From Toxoplasma gondii ME49 (taxonomy: Eukaryota; Apicomplexa; Conoidasida; Eucoccidiorida; Sarcocystidae), in NCBI RefSeq assembly GCF_000006565.2, contig NC_031479.1:1550001-1614000 (forward strand): 64,000 bases of DNA. The letters run 5' to 3'. Each line of letters starts with the position of its first letter. Within the stretch, counting starts at the first letter, position 1. Shown one piece after another: positions 35,051 through 46,482 of the stretch. Position numbers and translations under genes: made by a program. Below the pieces are notes generated by a model. It worked only from the letters and a program-made list of their open reading frames with translations. It had not been told where the DNA came from and searched no databases.

Positions 35051-37139
35051 AACACAAAAAGTTGTCGCAGCTGTCGATGAAGCTCCACGAGGCGTTCAGA
35101 GTGGATTTGCAAACGTTCACCACGGAAAGGAGTATCTCCTGGAAACAGGTGACAGTCTCTTCCCAACTGAGAACCCTTCTGGTCGCGTTTGTGGTTCGAG
35201 AAACAGATTTACTTGCACGGTTGGTGCGATGCCCATGCCAAGAGATTCGTCTTCGTCGTCGCTCCACAAATCCACTGCAGAGTCCGTATGTTGAAGTAGA
35301 AGGGAAGCCCACCGCACTTGCCATCTCGATCCAGTTCCTGCAAAAGCTGCAGGCAGGCACAGACAGGGGAAAACGGGGAGCCGCGGCTTTTCCCCAGAGT
35401 TACCCTCGACTTAGACACGTCCAAAACGGCTAGAACCGCAAGTCTCTGCAGACAAACTCGACCCACGATAGACAACACTCAAATCTCGCGGCTGCACTCA
35501 CCTGAAATACCTTCCAGGTGTGGTATGCTTGTATATGTATATACGAATGCACGTCAGTGTGTAATTACGTATGTATGTATTTGTGTATGCGTATGCATGT
35601 GTCTATGGGAGTATGTAGATATCTATGCAAGTATGTATCGATGTATGCATGTATCTATGTAGTATGTTTTTATGTATGTTTGCTTGTGGATACTTGCATG
35701 TACTTACTTATGTGTGTAATTGCTTACGTGCATTCGCAAGCACAAAAGTGCGCCTGTCTGTGCGTTTGCACTGTGAGTGTGTCTCTAAGTTTACCTGAAA
35801 GTTCAGCGCGTTGTGCCACACTTCGAGTCTGTGGATTTTTGTGCCAGGTAAGAGATCCTCCACCGCCTTCTCGACAGGCTCCATTCTCTGTGAAAAGGAA
35901 AGAAGGGCGACTCGAAGGAAAAGAAACTCGTGTACGAAAAATACGAGGGGATGATAGCCTGCAAGTCGATAGCGTGACGTTTTGTGTGTGCCTACACGGG
36001 ACAGGGAAGGAAGGCGCTATGAAAAAGAAAGACAAAGGAGTTCTTCCCCACTTTATCTTTCGGCAATTCAAGCTGCGTGTCCACCAGACTCGGTGTGCAT
36101 CGCTCCTCACGGGTCCGTCCAAAACTATCGGACGGGTTCCGCCGCTATGGAAAGCCATGAAGGGACGAGGAAAAGAACAGGCAAAACGAAGTGCTACAAA
36201 CGCGTACACAACCTGAAGGTCAGACGTAGTGGAACAGAAAGAACTGTTTCACCGTCACATCAGACACTTTTGTGTCGAAGCGGAAACTCGAACAGGTGGA
36301 ACAACGAAAGGAAACCGTGCTTCGATCAGAGAGGAACTTTATGCAAACGTGCATGCGCAAGTGTCACCCCGGTTCTGTTTCGCATGGGTTGTTTCCTGCA
36401 GAAAGTTGGAGGAGAACAGAGATCGCTCTCAACGCACATAGTGTCTCTGTCATGTAAAACGCATTTGTTTCCGGGACGACTACGTGTGCGGTCAACAAAG
36501 CCTTGTCTCGACATCGGGTCACCACAAAACGTGACTGTAGCGCATGTTCACACTCACTCTACAGTATTCGCATTCCTCCCCAACAAAAGCAAGAAGGTCA
36601 GGAAGTTTCTCTTGTTTGCCTGTGTTCTGTCGCCACAAGAAAGCTAGGGATCCTCGTCGTCCTAGTCCTGTTGAAGATGGCACAGCCGTGGACGCTCCAG
36701 GGGAGAGTGAACAATGCGAATTTCTCTTGTCTTGTCCGTGAACAAGGGCTCGGAGACTCTGGTTCAGTGTTCCTCCGTGAGTTAAAAACTCTTTCCTACG
36801 ATCCCGAAAGAAGACCCTTGATCCGCGGGGGTGGACTTCTGACTGCTCTACGTTTAAATGGATGGCGCAGAGAAGTCTCGGGTTCGATGCGCGGGGAACT
36901 TCACACGGTGGAAAATGTGCGAGAGAGCTTCGCGGCAACAGAAGGGATTGTGTGGGCTCAATGGAGAACGCAGAAATTGACAAGTGCGGGGTGGCTAGAG
37001 CATCCGCAAGCAGTAGGTGTTGCTGCGGACCGGGAGACGGGCTTGTGAGAAACGCAGTCCACACTGGTAAAACCGTCCAACACAATAGGAACGTGCAGAC
37101 AGAGCGAACAGCCAGCCGGGAAAAGGATTGCTTCATCAT
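35051..37139 (-). CDS. Orphan protein with apicoplast-type bipartite leader
   Basis: The ATG at 37139 opens a 194-codon exon (37139-36558). It starts with a hydrophobic signal sequence (residues about 1-29, with core VCTFLLCWTVLPVWTAFL) followed by a long Ser/Arg/Leu-rich stretch poor in acidic residues, the classic shape of a signal plus transit peptide. Exons 36144-36052 and 35887-35795 each hold 31 codons in phase 0 and have strong sites. The second reads EPVEKAVEDLLPGTKIHRLEV. An exon starting at 35338 continues in phase with ELDRDGKCGG. The 3' end is unsettled: one model reads a WW-like segment, another splices to a helical terminal exon that ends at a TAG near 35051. An upstream ATG (37268) exists in the same frame. 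I recognise no domain. Apicoplast targeting is inferred from the leader only. Confidence 0.55.
35521..35720. repeat. Degenerate (TATG)n repeat
   Basis: About 200 bases rich in GTATGTATG, TGTATATG and CTATGTA units. It lies in the intron between the exons at 35887-35795 and 35338 of the minus-strand orphan gene. Confidence 0.8.
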
Positions 37140-39169
37140 GGAAGTCGTTCTGGGAATACGCTTGCAAGAAATGACGTCAGTTCTGCTCTGTCTGTGCCAG
37201 AGGGCAGCCGATTTGGAGACGGACGAGCTCACATGTTTGTTTACCCCTTGTTTCAGGAAACAACGCACGCGTCTGGCTAGCCGGAAAGAAACACCGTTGA
37301 GAAGAACGTGTCAATCCGCGATGCTACCCCAAAAAAATTGAAGATGCCTAGCTTGCACTGTCTCTTGGTTTGGAAAAGTGACGCTCAGTCAACTCATGGA
37401 GCTGTGAACTCAACGCGTGTGTGCCGGTGTCGCTCACACAACCGGAGACACCCGCGTTCTGGAGCAATGGATTTGACGACCGCAGGATATTTTCCAAGGG
37501 CTTACCCTGAAGGATTGTTCGAGGAGCTCAGCACGTGACAACTTGGAGAAGCCACACGGCGCAAGTCCGCCGCCACTCCTGTCTCTTAACGAAGATGTAC
37601 CTTGTGTGCATGCATGCGCTCGTGGTCTGTCGAATAACACTTCGAGAAACTGTGTCGCACAACACACAACCGGCACATTTCCTTTCAACGAACTTTAGAA
37701 CGTCCGTCAAGTGGAAGAGTTTGCAATGCAGATCCAGTGGAACATATGGGCCGCTGCCTCCTGCCAAGAAACTGCCCCAGCTGATTCCAAGAGAGTCTCT
37801 CGTCGTTGTGTTCTTCATGTCTAGTATGTCTTGGCGCGGAGAGCGGCGGAACGAAACTGGCAGTATCCCTCAGAAGAACGATTTGCTCCCCAAATTCTCG
37901 AAAGGTCCGTACCGTCGCCAACACCTTTATTGCTGTGCAGGCAACGGCCAGCCACAGCGGCGCACAACTGGAATAAGAGCCCCTTTACACGGCAGCTACA
38001 TGCAAAAATGCGTGCACTTCTGCCGCAGCTACCTAGGTTGGCAAAAATATGCAGTGTCAATTCCCTAGATAACACCGATTCTGCGTTTCTGAATCGCCCT
38101 GAGAAGTCAGATTGGTTTTTTGTGGTCCGCAGTCTGTACATCACCTGACTAAAAAGGATCCCCGTTGTGATACCCTTCCTAGCCTCTGTTCGAATGGGTG
38201 TTCGCTGGACTCCGAATTAATGATTGCTCGTGCTAAGCATACGACGCTCTGTCCCTGGTTTGCAAGTAAGCACTGCGTGTCTATCTTGTCACTCCGGACG
38301 GTAAAATCGAGCTATCGTCGCAGTGATAGGTGTGTCCAATAGACGTCCAGCAGAAGGTGTCAACTGCACGTCACTCTGGAGTTGGCAGTGAATTCTGTGT
38401 TCGCACAGCGCTATACACAGCCACCTTTACAGCTGAAAAAACAAGCGATTACGGCATCCCGTTCCTCGCCAACCGACGAGAAACATGTACAAGCTCTGTT
38501 CTGACAATGCAAGGGGACAGAGAAAACGATGCTGGTTATGCTGCACCTGCCTAGTGTGTTGCTTGGGCAGAATACGCATCCAGTGATCTCTTCCATATTC
38601 ATAACTGTAGAAGAGAATACCTGCGCGTCACATATTCAATCAATCAAGTGCACATCGCCCATCAATAAGGGGGGGGAAGGTGTCTGTCATAAGCACGAAA
38701 CGGAAGCGCCCACCTACCAGAGAACAAAGCCCTCTGCCAGCAGAAGCTTGTACCACGACAGTATCGAAGGTCTCATCTTCTTAGTTGCTGGCCGAGGAAT
38801 AAACAGGAGACACATATTGACTAGAAAATGTAATGCAGATAATGATGAGTCAAATTTTGAGTAGAAACGCGCAGGTCGAAAAAACCTCGTAACTGGTTCT
38901 GCTTCAATTAACTAACACGTAGTGCCCACGCCAGACCGTCGCGTGCTGTCCTTTTTTATCGCGTTCGGTGTAATCAGCCTTTCCCACCGCTGCGCAAGCA
39001 CAGGACCGCAGCAGGACGTCACCAGACAATTTTTAAGAGCGACAGTTGCAACTTGCGGACCTGAATCATTTTTGTACTATTCTCTCGATAGTGGCAAACG
39101 AGCACGACTAAGAAACGTTCGAATCGCATGCAACGTAACAGTCGAATTCGAACTCGCTTCCTAGCACGG
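37140..39169. other. Gap between orphan gene and GRA4 3' end
   Basis: No gene supported. It contains the presumed promoter of the minus-strand orphan near 37140-37600 and the GRA4 3' untranslated region near 38900-39169. A plus-strand frame at 38922-39164 that looks like a signal peptide starts with GTG and is rejected. Confidence 0.4.
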
Positions 39170-40207
39170 TCACTCTTTGCGCATTCTTTCCAAATCCTTC
39201 AATAACTCGGCGTAGGGTGAGGGTCGCGGGTTGAATGGGGGCGGGCGATATCCGTCGTCCAACTCCGTTTTTCCAGCCTCAGCAGGCGCCGTGGAAGTGC
39301 GGGTGCCGCCAAATCCCTTGACAGCCTTTGCGGCGGCCGCTGCTGCTGCCAGCGTTGCTGCTACCCCTAACCCCGTCAGGACTCCCTTCTTGACCTTAGA
39401 TTTCCTGCTTGTCTTGTCTCCCTCTTCGGACTCCGAAGCAGCTTCGTCTGCCGGCGTGACCGTGGATTCAGAGGATGACGAGTCTCTGACGACTGTAAGC
39501 CCACTATCTTCAGTTGAAACCGAAACTGAGTCAGAAAACGCGGGCAGCCGTGGAAATGCCGGAAACGCTGGGTAGCCGTACGACGCTGGTCGTGGAGGCG
39601 TGGGAGTAGAAGTAGTACCTGGATAGCTGTAATCGTATTGAGACTGTTGTCTCAACTGCAGACCAGAATAACCGGGAGTCACCTCCGCACCCGGTTGAAC
39701 AGAGGATGGGGTGAAGACAAAAACTGAAGGACCGGGAGGAGGAGCTGCTGCCGGGTGATAATAGGTGGCCGTTGCTTGTGTGCGAAGAGGCTGCTGCGGA
39801 ATCGCCTGTACGGGGTGACCAGGTGTTCCTGGAACGACTTGTGCAGTGTAGACACCTGCAGGCATATAGTAACCGCCATTCATGGGAGAACCCGGGCCTC
39901 CCGCCGCCTGGGGCGCCTGCGGGACGCCTTGTTGGTCTACGATCATGAAAGATCCATCAGGGTTTTGGATAATAAGTAGCTGTCCCTGAGGAGGTGGAGA
40001 GCCCTGCTGTCCGTCTGCGTAGGGATACGGAGTTTTGTTTCCGTACATCGAGTGGTAGTATCTCTTTTTCGCCGCATGGTGTTCTTTGTCTTCCCGCCCC
40101 GTGAGGCCCGCCATATCTGCGAGGTAAGAACCAAAGCTGCACTCACCTCCAAACGCAAGATGCGACACCATGACGACGACAAATAAAGAAAACCAAGTGC
40201 CCTGCAT
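39170..40207 (-). CDS. GRA4: Dense granule protein GRA4
   Basis: A single exon of 345 codons, the length and intronless structure of Toxoplasma GRA4. Features in order: an N-terminal signal peptide (residues 1-20, MQGTWFSLFVVVMVSHLAFG), a Pro/Gly/Gln/Tyr-rich region (about 65-240), a Ser/Thr/Glu-rich acidic segment, an Ala-rich hydrophobic segment (about 275-300, core GVAATLAAAAAAAKAVKGFGG) and a charged tail with Pro-rich NPRPSPYAELLKDLERMRKE. In T. gondii GRA4 is secreted from dense granules into the parasitophorous vacuole and binds the intravacuolar membranous network with GRA2 and GRA6 (family knowledge). Identity is firm. Several residues differ from the T. gondii sequence I remember, which points to a close relative. 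Promoter motifs lie upstream at 40404-40428. Confidence 0.95.
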   Translation of the reverse strand: MQGTWFSLFVVVMVSHLAFGGECSFGSYLADMAGLTGREDKEHHAAKKRYYHSMYGNKTPYPYADGQQGSPPPQGQLLIIQNPDGSFMIVDQQGVPQAPQAAGGPGSPMNGGYYMPAGVYTAQVVPGTPGHPVQAIPQQPLRTQATATYYHPAAAPPPGPSVFVFTPSSVQPGAEVTPGYSGLQLRQQSQYDYSYPGTTSTPTPPRPASYGYPAFPAFPRLPAFSDSVSVSTEDSGLTVVRDSSSSESTVTPADEAASESEEGDKTSRKSKVKKGVLTGLGVAATLAAAAAAAKAVKGFGGTRTSTAPAEAGKTELDDGYRPPPFNPRPSPYAELLKDLERMRKE

Positions 40208-40403
40208 TGTAGAAAACGGAGTTCAGGATCTTCTTGTCTGATGTCTGTCTAAAAACAGTGGACGCTACACGTTCCACGGCGTGAGTACATTTTTCAACGG
40301 CAACAAAAAAATAGACTGGGGTTTGCTCTGACGAAACTCCGGGTATGCGTTGGTTGTGAAAAACAGGGAACTTTGCGTGTCACTAAATGCAGACACGGAT
40401 TCG

Positions 40404-40428
40404 CGTCTCTGTCCCCGTGGAAGAGACG
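40404..40428 (-). promoter_or_regulatory. Inverted AGAGACG heptamers upstream of GRA4
   Basis: CGTCTCT at 40404-40410 and AGAGACG at 40422-40428 face each other about 200-220 bases upstream of the GRA4 start. They match the WGAGACG heptamer that was reported as a promoter element of Toxoplasma GRA genes and works in either orientation. Function here is inferred from motif and position. Confidence 0.6.
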
Positions 40429-40449
40429 CGACACAAACCGCCCAACTTC

Positions 40450-42975
40450 CGGTTGGCACAATAAAACATCTGTACCTGCTTGCGTGGAGAAAGGTTTGCC
40501 TACGTAAAATTTAGTCGCGCTCTTGGGAGTCCCGGCCGCGATGATTAGAGAATGCTAGCTACGAAAAAACCTGAGTGCTTGGCAGCTTCGAGGGAAAGTA
40601 CACGTTTCGCGAAGTGGACAACGGTGCAGCACCCTTTTGGGGGGGAATCGATTCGCAGAGACCCTGGAGGCCACAAGAAAGAGTTTCCCACGGTTGATAA
40701 TCCTCATGCAGAAACGCCAACTGAAACATACAAGTACCGTAGCCTTTCGCTCGAAATACCTCTTCATGAGGCTCCTGTTTTCCCGTGCGCGTATACGCCC
40801 GTTTCCAGACGGCGGGGTGGGTGATTCAAAAGCAACGATATACACGGGAAATCCGAAATGGTAAGAACAGCTCGAATCCGTGGCAGTTGCCATTGCCATT
40901 TAGACGTTTGCTCATGGAACATGTGTGAACCAGCCGTAGTGTCGAGATCTATGCAGTTGACGGTGGGTAAACATCGCATCGACAAGGTAGAGCAGTGTAT
41001 GTGGCTGACTTCTGGCCGTCAGACAATTCTTCACAATCTGGAACCGCGTCTAGAACCCTGAGGCACCTTACATCTGTTCTGACAAGAGCTCTTCGCTGTT
41101 GACAATGTGTACGCGGCAGGTGGTTGCCAGTGTGTGGACGCAGAATCGCTTAGACGAGCGTGGAGCGTCTTCGGCGTGTGCACAGCCGTTGTAGTTGTCT
41201 GTAACAGCTAATACTGTGAACAGTCGTCTTTAGCAATGAGTAGTTGAGAAAGGAACGGTAGAAAAGGGACAAGAACACAGGTATAGCAGCCGCCGTCAGA
41301 TTCTTTTGCTCTAGCAGTCAGCGTCGCTTCCACGAGTCCTGTATTCCTGACGTCCTGTGCCTTTGGCATTTGTTTCCACAGCCCAACGAAATTGGCGTTG
41401 GCGAGGGAAGAATCTGCAGAATCATGGTAGTCCCTAACACTGACAGTAGTGTAGGATGTTGTGTCTTCCATGAATCTGGCACCTTTTATGATTTGATGCT
41501 TTAAGCAAACAAAACTTTGGGATGAAGACCATCCTCCCGCCGATGACTGCCATTACAAGGAATATGTTGGACGTTAGGATAACCGCTGAGGTCGACTAAA
41601 AAGCGAGGGTACGGTACAATAAACGGTACTAGACGGTTCGATCCGTCGCGTCACTGGTATGCCCTATCCCAGCAGCCATGATGCGGGGATCTCAGCTTTC
41701 CTGTACGGTAGATCGCAGAATCAGTGCACCTGCTTGACCTGTCAGGGTTTATTCTCTTCTTTCATGGCTACTTCCCTATTCCTCGCGAGCCACCCCCTCA
41801 TATCACCTGTTGGTTTTGACGCTGTTGCTCTCAAGCATTGGCTATCCCACCTGCTTACTATCGATATTACTCAGTGTAGTGAATAGAAGCCATAACGACG
41901 TCACGCTGCCTAGCACTTGCTCAAACGTACCACTGGAAAAATTACCTGATTTGCAGAACGTACAGCATCGTACACGACTGCCTTTGCAGGGGTCGATTGA
42001 CCACTCTACTTGCACGCCTTTCTGACGCAATGTGGAAAGACGGAATCGCGTTAGTTCTTGGGTAAACGACTTCTGAACCAACCCGTATTCATAACACAGC
42101 CATCACAGCTTGCCCGTGCTGCGACCTTTCACATTCTGACAACACCTTCCCTCTGTCCAGATAGTCAGCGATAGCCTTTGATGACGCATTAAACGAGGCA
42201 TCGAAGCGAGCGCAGAAATTGCCACAGCATAGAGGCTTTTGCAACGCACTGTCGTTAAGTGACTAGGCTTTCTCCGATCAAGCTGCACATTCAGAGAATT
42301 GATTCTCCACGTAACCCGAGCCAGGCCTGCGCACCTCCCGCTGCACATTTGGCCGCATTGACTATGCCTCTCCTCGACAAGGATGTCAGCAGAAACCCTT
42401 TAGTTCATGGATCCTTAACGCATGACGTTCGAACTTCCAGAGTTGACAAGATAACGTTCTGCACTTGTTCGTATTTCCGTATTTCAAGCGCCCGACCGCG
42501 AAAAAGCCGTAACACCGTCGATGACCCACGGGTCGGATCACTCTGACGTCACTAGAAAGGACATCGCAACTCCTCTCTACGAGCGAAACGGCCTTAGAAG
42601 CAGCCAGTTGCTTGAAAAAGAAGCTACGCGGGCAGCCGTTTGTCGCGTTGGCTATCCCTTCGAAAGGCTGCAGTGGACGAGGGGCTGAAGCCACGGAAAC
42701 AAACATGCCCTTCCACTTTATTCACTCGTTGTGCGCGTCGCGTGTTGCGCGTCGATGCGCTTGTCCCCTGACTTCTTCGTGAGGGCGCGGCGCTAACAGA
42801 ACTGCGCGTTTGCCGTTGATTTAAGGATCTCCCAGATTTTCCCAGATACATCGGTCCGCCTTTTTTATTCTTCTGTTACTGTAAGTGGATACGCTGCAAG
42901 AGGCACCGCTTCTTCTGTGGAACCCCGCACGCGCAGCTGCCCTCTGTCGCCTTTTCCGCGTCATCAACTGGCAAG
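40450..42975. other. Intergenic region between divergent GRA4 and the secreted-protein gene
   Basis: The two secreted-protein genes are transcribed away from each other from this 2.5-kb stretch. I see no exon with splice support. Just before the right-hand gene, near 42829-42850, two similar blocks occur (CTCCCAGATTT and TTCCCAGATAC) and may be promoter elements. Confidence 0.45.
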
Positions 42976-45007
42976 ATGACTCGCGGGTTTGCTTTCTGTC
43001 TTCTTTTTCTCGCCCTTTTCGGGCTCTTCTCCGTCGCACCTCACTCGATCGAAGCGGGTAAGTGCATTTTCTGCCGGATAAGTCGCCGATTTCCTCTCAA
43101 AACACACTCCCGACGCCTCCTCTCAACATGCCACTCGCTTGTGTGCAGTGGGCTGCAGCTCGGGAACGACTTTTTCTCGGGGTTTCAGGTAATTTCGTGT
43201 TCTCCCTCTCCCCACATGTTACATTCACTCGACTCCATCTGCGTGCTCGCAGGAGAAACGCCTGAAGAAACAGAGGCCGTCGTTGCTGCGACCGAACAGG
43301 GGGCCGCGGAAGTGGATGAAGCCACCGACGAACACGAAGAAGACGATGACGATGATCATAGAGCCGACTTTGAATCTTTGCTCCAGATGATGAGCAAAGA
43401 CATGCACATGGATTTGGCGAACAACAATATGGCCGGTGTCGCCAAAGTTCTCAAGGAGCTGACAGACCACATCGACGCCGCTCATAGTAAGGCGACTCTG
43501 ATAGAGTTTTCGTCGGTCACTATTGGCTGGAGTTACACAGAAACGAAGGCTCGACCTATCCTTCAGTCTTTGCGTGACTGTTTCCCGTCCAAGATAGCTA
43601 ATACTCTCAAAAGCTGACTGCTTAAGTCCATTTTTCTGAGGTACCTCTGTGTAGGTCAGAGTCAGGTCTCTTTTATTGAGATTTTCAGGCGGCATTTAGG
43701 CTAGTCCTTAAAGGGTTGTGAGATCGATAATGGTTCGCGGAGCTGATGGAACTATGCGGCGGGACGTCGATACCGGATTCAACAGCTTTAGTGCTGTGGA
43801 TAGTGTATAGAAGTCTCGACTTTCTGTGCTGCTCAATCCAGATACCAGTCTTCTTTTATTCACATTGTTGATCGATCGGCTCATACAATCGATTTTGCGC
43901 CTTATACACAAATACATATACATATGTATATGTATTGCTTTGTTTTTGCGGGAGTGCATGCGCCTCTTTGTGTATTCACTTACGCACTGTTCTGACTCCG
44001 TTCTTTCATGTTGACAGAGCACGACCCGGAAGCCCATGAGCACAAGCATCCGCTTCTGAAGAAGATCTTGACGAAGCGCACCCACGACAAGATGGTGACA
44101 ACACTGCAGAAAATCTACTCCAATGTGCCGCGAGAGGAGATCAATGATCAGCTCCAAGCTGTCATGGTAAGCTACCACGAAGCACTTCTATCTTCTACAC
44201 TGAAGTCTGGTGTCTGTTTCGCCTAGTAGGTCGATGCAGCTGTCTTTTCAAACGCGGCACATGCATTCAGGGGTCGTATGTGGCGGTATCGAGAGTTTTC
44301 TCCATAGAGGAACAAGACGACTTTTTGTGTTCCACGTACACCGGCGGCGATGTTGTCTGGCCGACATCTGTGCATGCATACGTTTGCCGACAAGTGGGTC
44401 GGTGCAAGAGTCACGTTTTTTTTTCTGTTGCGTTTTTCATGACCACGGTGTTAAGTGCACTCACTAGTGGCACTGTATGGACCGTGGACTTGAAAAACCG
44501 TGTGGTCGAAGATCGTGACTGTCCAGCCTTCCTTACGTCCTCGAAAAAACGCAAGGCGGTAAACACGCAAGTGCACTTGAGAAATGCTTTCTCACCCAGG
44601 CGTACGGAGGCGTCCACGTTTTTTTAATCGTTGCTGTCTCGGTGCTTCTGAAGTGTGTCGAAAAGTGAGAGTGATCCTGGTTTGTGTGACCCATGTCACA
44701 TTGGCCTGGGAAACCAAACTTGTGCGGTGAATCTGGATTCAGGGCACACCGATAAAATGAATCTCAAACCTGCGTGTCTGTGTGCGCATGTGCTTTTTTG
44801 CTGCCTCTGAAGTCCCTACTTGAACATGTGAAACAGGACCCGAACATGTCGCCGAAGCAATTGCTGGAGAAGACAGCTCATCAACTGGGGATGCCTCTCA
44901 CCCCTGACATGTACGAGGACATGCAGAAACACATGGGGTGGGCAGCGAAGCTGTTCCAGTACATCGCTCCCGGAGGGCTAGATGAAGAGAAGGCGGAGGA
45001 GCTGTAA
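42976..45007 (+). CDS. Secreted acidic/His-rich protein, dense-granule or microneme candidate
   Basis: Four exons close in phase to 219 residues: 42976-43057, 43253-43486, 44018-44166 and 44813-45007. The ATG opens a clear signal peptide (MTRGFAFCLLFLALFGLFSV, cleavage predicted near residue 27). The mature protein starts with a Glu/Asp-rich segment (HEEDDDDDHRADF), then a Met-rich helix, a His-rich hinge (HDPEAHEHKHPLLKK) and several amphipathic helices, ending in EEKAEEL. There is no cysteine after the signal peptide, no second membrane segment and no GPI tail. The exon 4 acceptor (CTCTGAAG) is slightly unusual. It lies next to and divergent from GRA4. I do not recognise the family. Secretion into the parasitophorous vacuole is inferred. 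Confidence 0.82.
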
Positions 45008-46482
45008 TTTTGTCGTGGAACCCGTTCATTTATTTCTTCTGAACGAAGTCTCTTTCCTTCTTGTTTGCGGTGAAGTCTGTGGGCGAGGGAGACGGGGAAA
45101 TCCGTGGATCTCTATACTTCAGCCGCTACCCCAGTCTGGTAGACAACGGTGCGTGACAGCAAGCTGTAGCAGAACTCGACACACCACGAGAAAGCGCCAT
45201 TTCTGGCTTTAAAAGCAACTCCAACCGTGCGTTTTTAACAGAGCTTTCCGGTGGGGACATTCTGCTCATGGACGTCCAGAACGCTACTTCCTAATCTGCG
45301 GTTCATTACAGTATCTCAAACTCCGTGTGGGGAGATCGTGTGCTATGAAAGAAAAGAACCATCAGGAGCCGTTTGCGTGGAAGGACACAAATTGAGAGCC
45401 GTTGCCACCATTCACACGCTACGCAGTTTTTTCCTGTTTGGCGGAACCAGGGAGAACCGTTTCCGGAGGCGCCATTCGGGTGTCTGTACATGCACATGGG
45501 ATGTCAACACATGGGAGACGGACCGGAGCGGTGGATACATAGAATTCGATTGGTGTCGAGGCTGGAACAACATCATACACGCACGTAGTTTTTGCTTGCA
45601 AGAGGAAAGGTAAAAAAACCAAAGCCCGCTTCTGTTAACAGCTCTGGTGTTACCACGACGTCGTCACGAGGAAGTGACTCAACATCGAACTCCACAACGT
45701 TCTGCCAAGACGCATCCCAGTTTTCCCTCATTATCTTTGTCGCCTCTACACGTAGTGTTCAGCTGGATATCTCCAGTAACAAACATCTGAATTAGGCTCT
45801 GCTGACATGAAAAAGAACGGTACTGGACTTGAGTCATTGGAGCCTGTCGAGGCCTGGACGCGCAGAAATCAAGATCGTCTTCATGTGGATTGAGGTGAAT
45901 ACAGCCTGAGTTTTCTTCTACGAGAATCCACAGAGCTGCTTCTCGGAGCATTCGAATGGGTTAAAATGTTACTTTTTCCGGCTAAAAACAAACAAAATCC
46001 TTGAAGGTCTAAAGCCGTAGTGGGAACTCGGAGTGCACAACCGTATTAAGGAGCTTCTAAATCAACCTGCCTCAGAGATTATGACTCTCCATAGGATGGC
46101 ACTGAATCTGCTGACTGTTGAGTCCTTGTTTTCCCGCGTTGCCGGTACGAGGAACCGCAGTAATCAATATACTACGCCCAAAACATAGCAGACGTGAATT
46201 AATCGTAAGGCCGCATGACGGTGAACTTCAACATCTGTAGTTCTAGAACGTAACCGATACGTGGACGTTCTTCAATGCCGTGGAATCTTGAAATCGAACA
46301 CCACTATTTGTGGAGCTGCGACAGAGATCTCCGCTCGTTTTTCTGAAGAGCACGAGACGAAGCCCACCGCTGTCCTGTCTCTCTCTGTCGCTCCCGTCTC
46401 TCTTTTCTCCCCCCAATGAGGATAAGCGGGACTATTGAAACAAGAACGTTGCTTTCTACTGTCAACTGGCAATTCAGAACTC
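45008..46482. other. 3' flank of the secreted-protein gene, no further gene seen
   Basis: Short frames on both strands lack splice sites and protein-like composition. The region is AT-richer near 45950-46250. Confidence 0.4.

Noticed and set aside
38922..39164. A plus-strand frame resembling a signal peptide next to GRA4
   Set aside because: It begins with GTG, has no ATG in a useful place, and overlaps the presumed GRA4 3' untranslated region.
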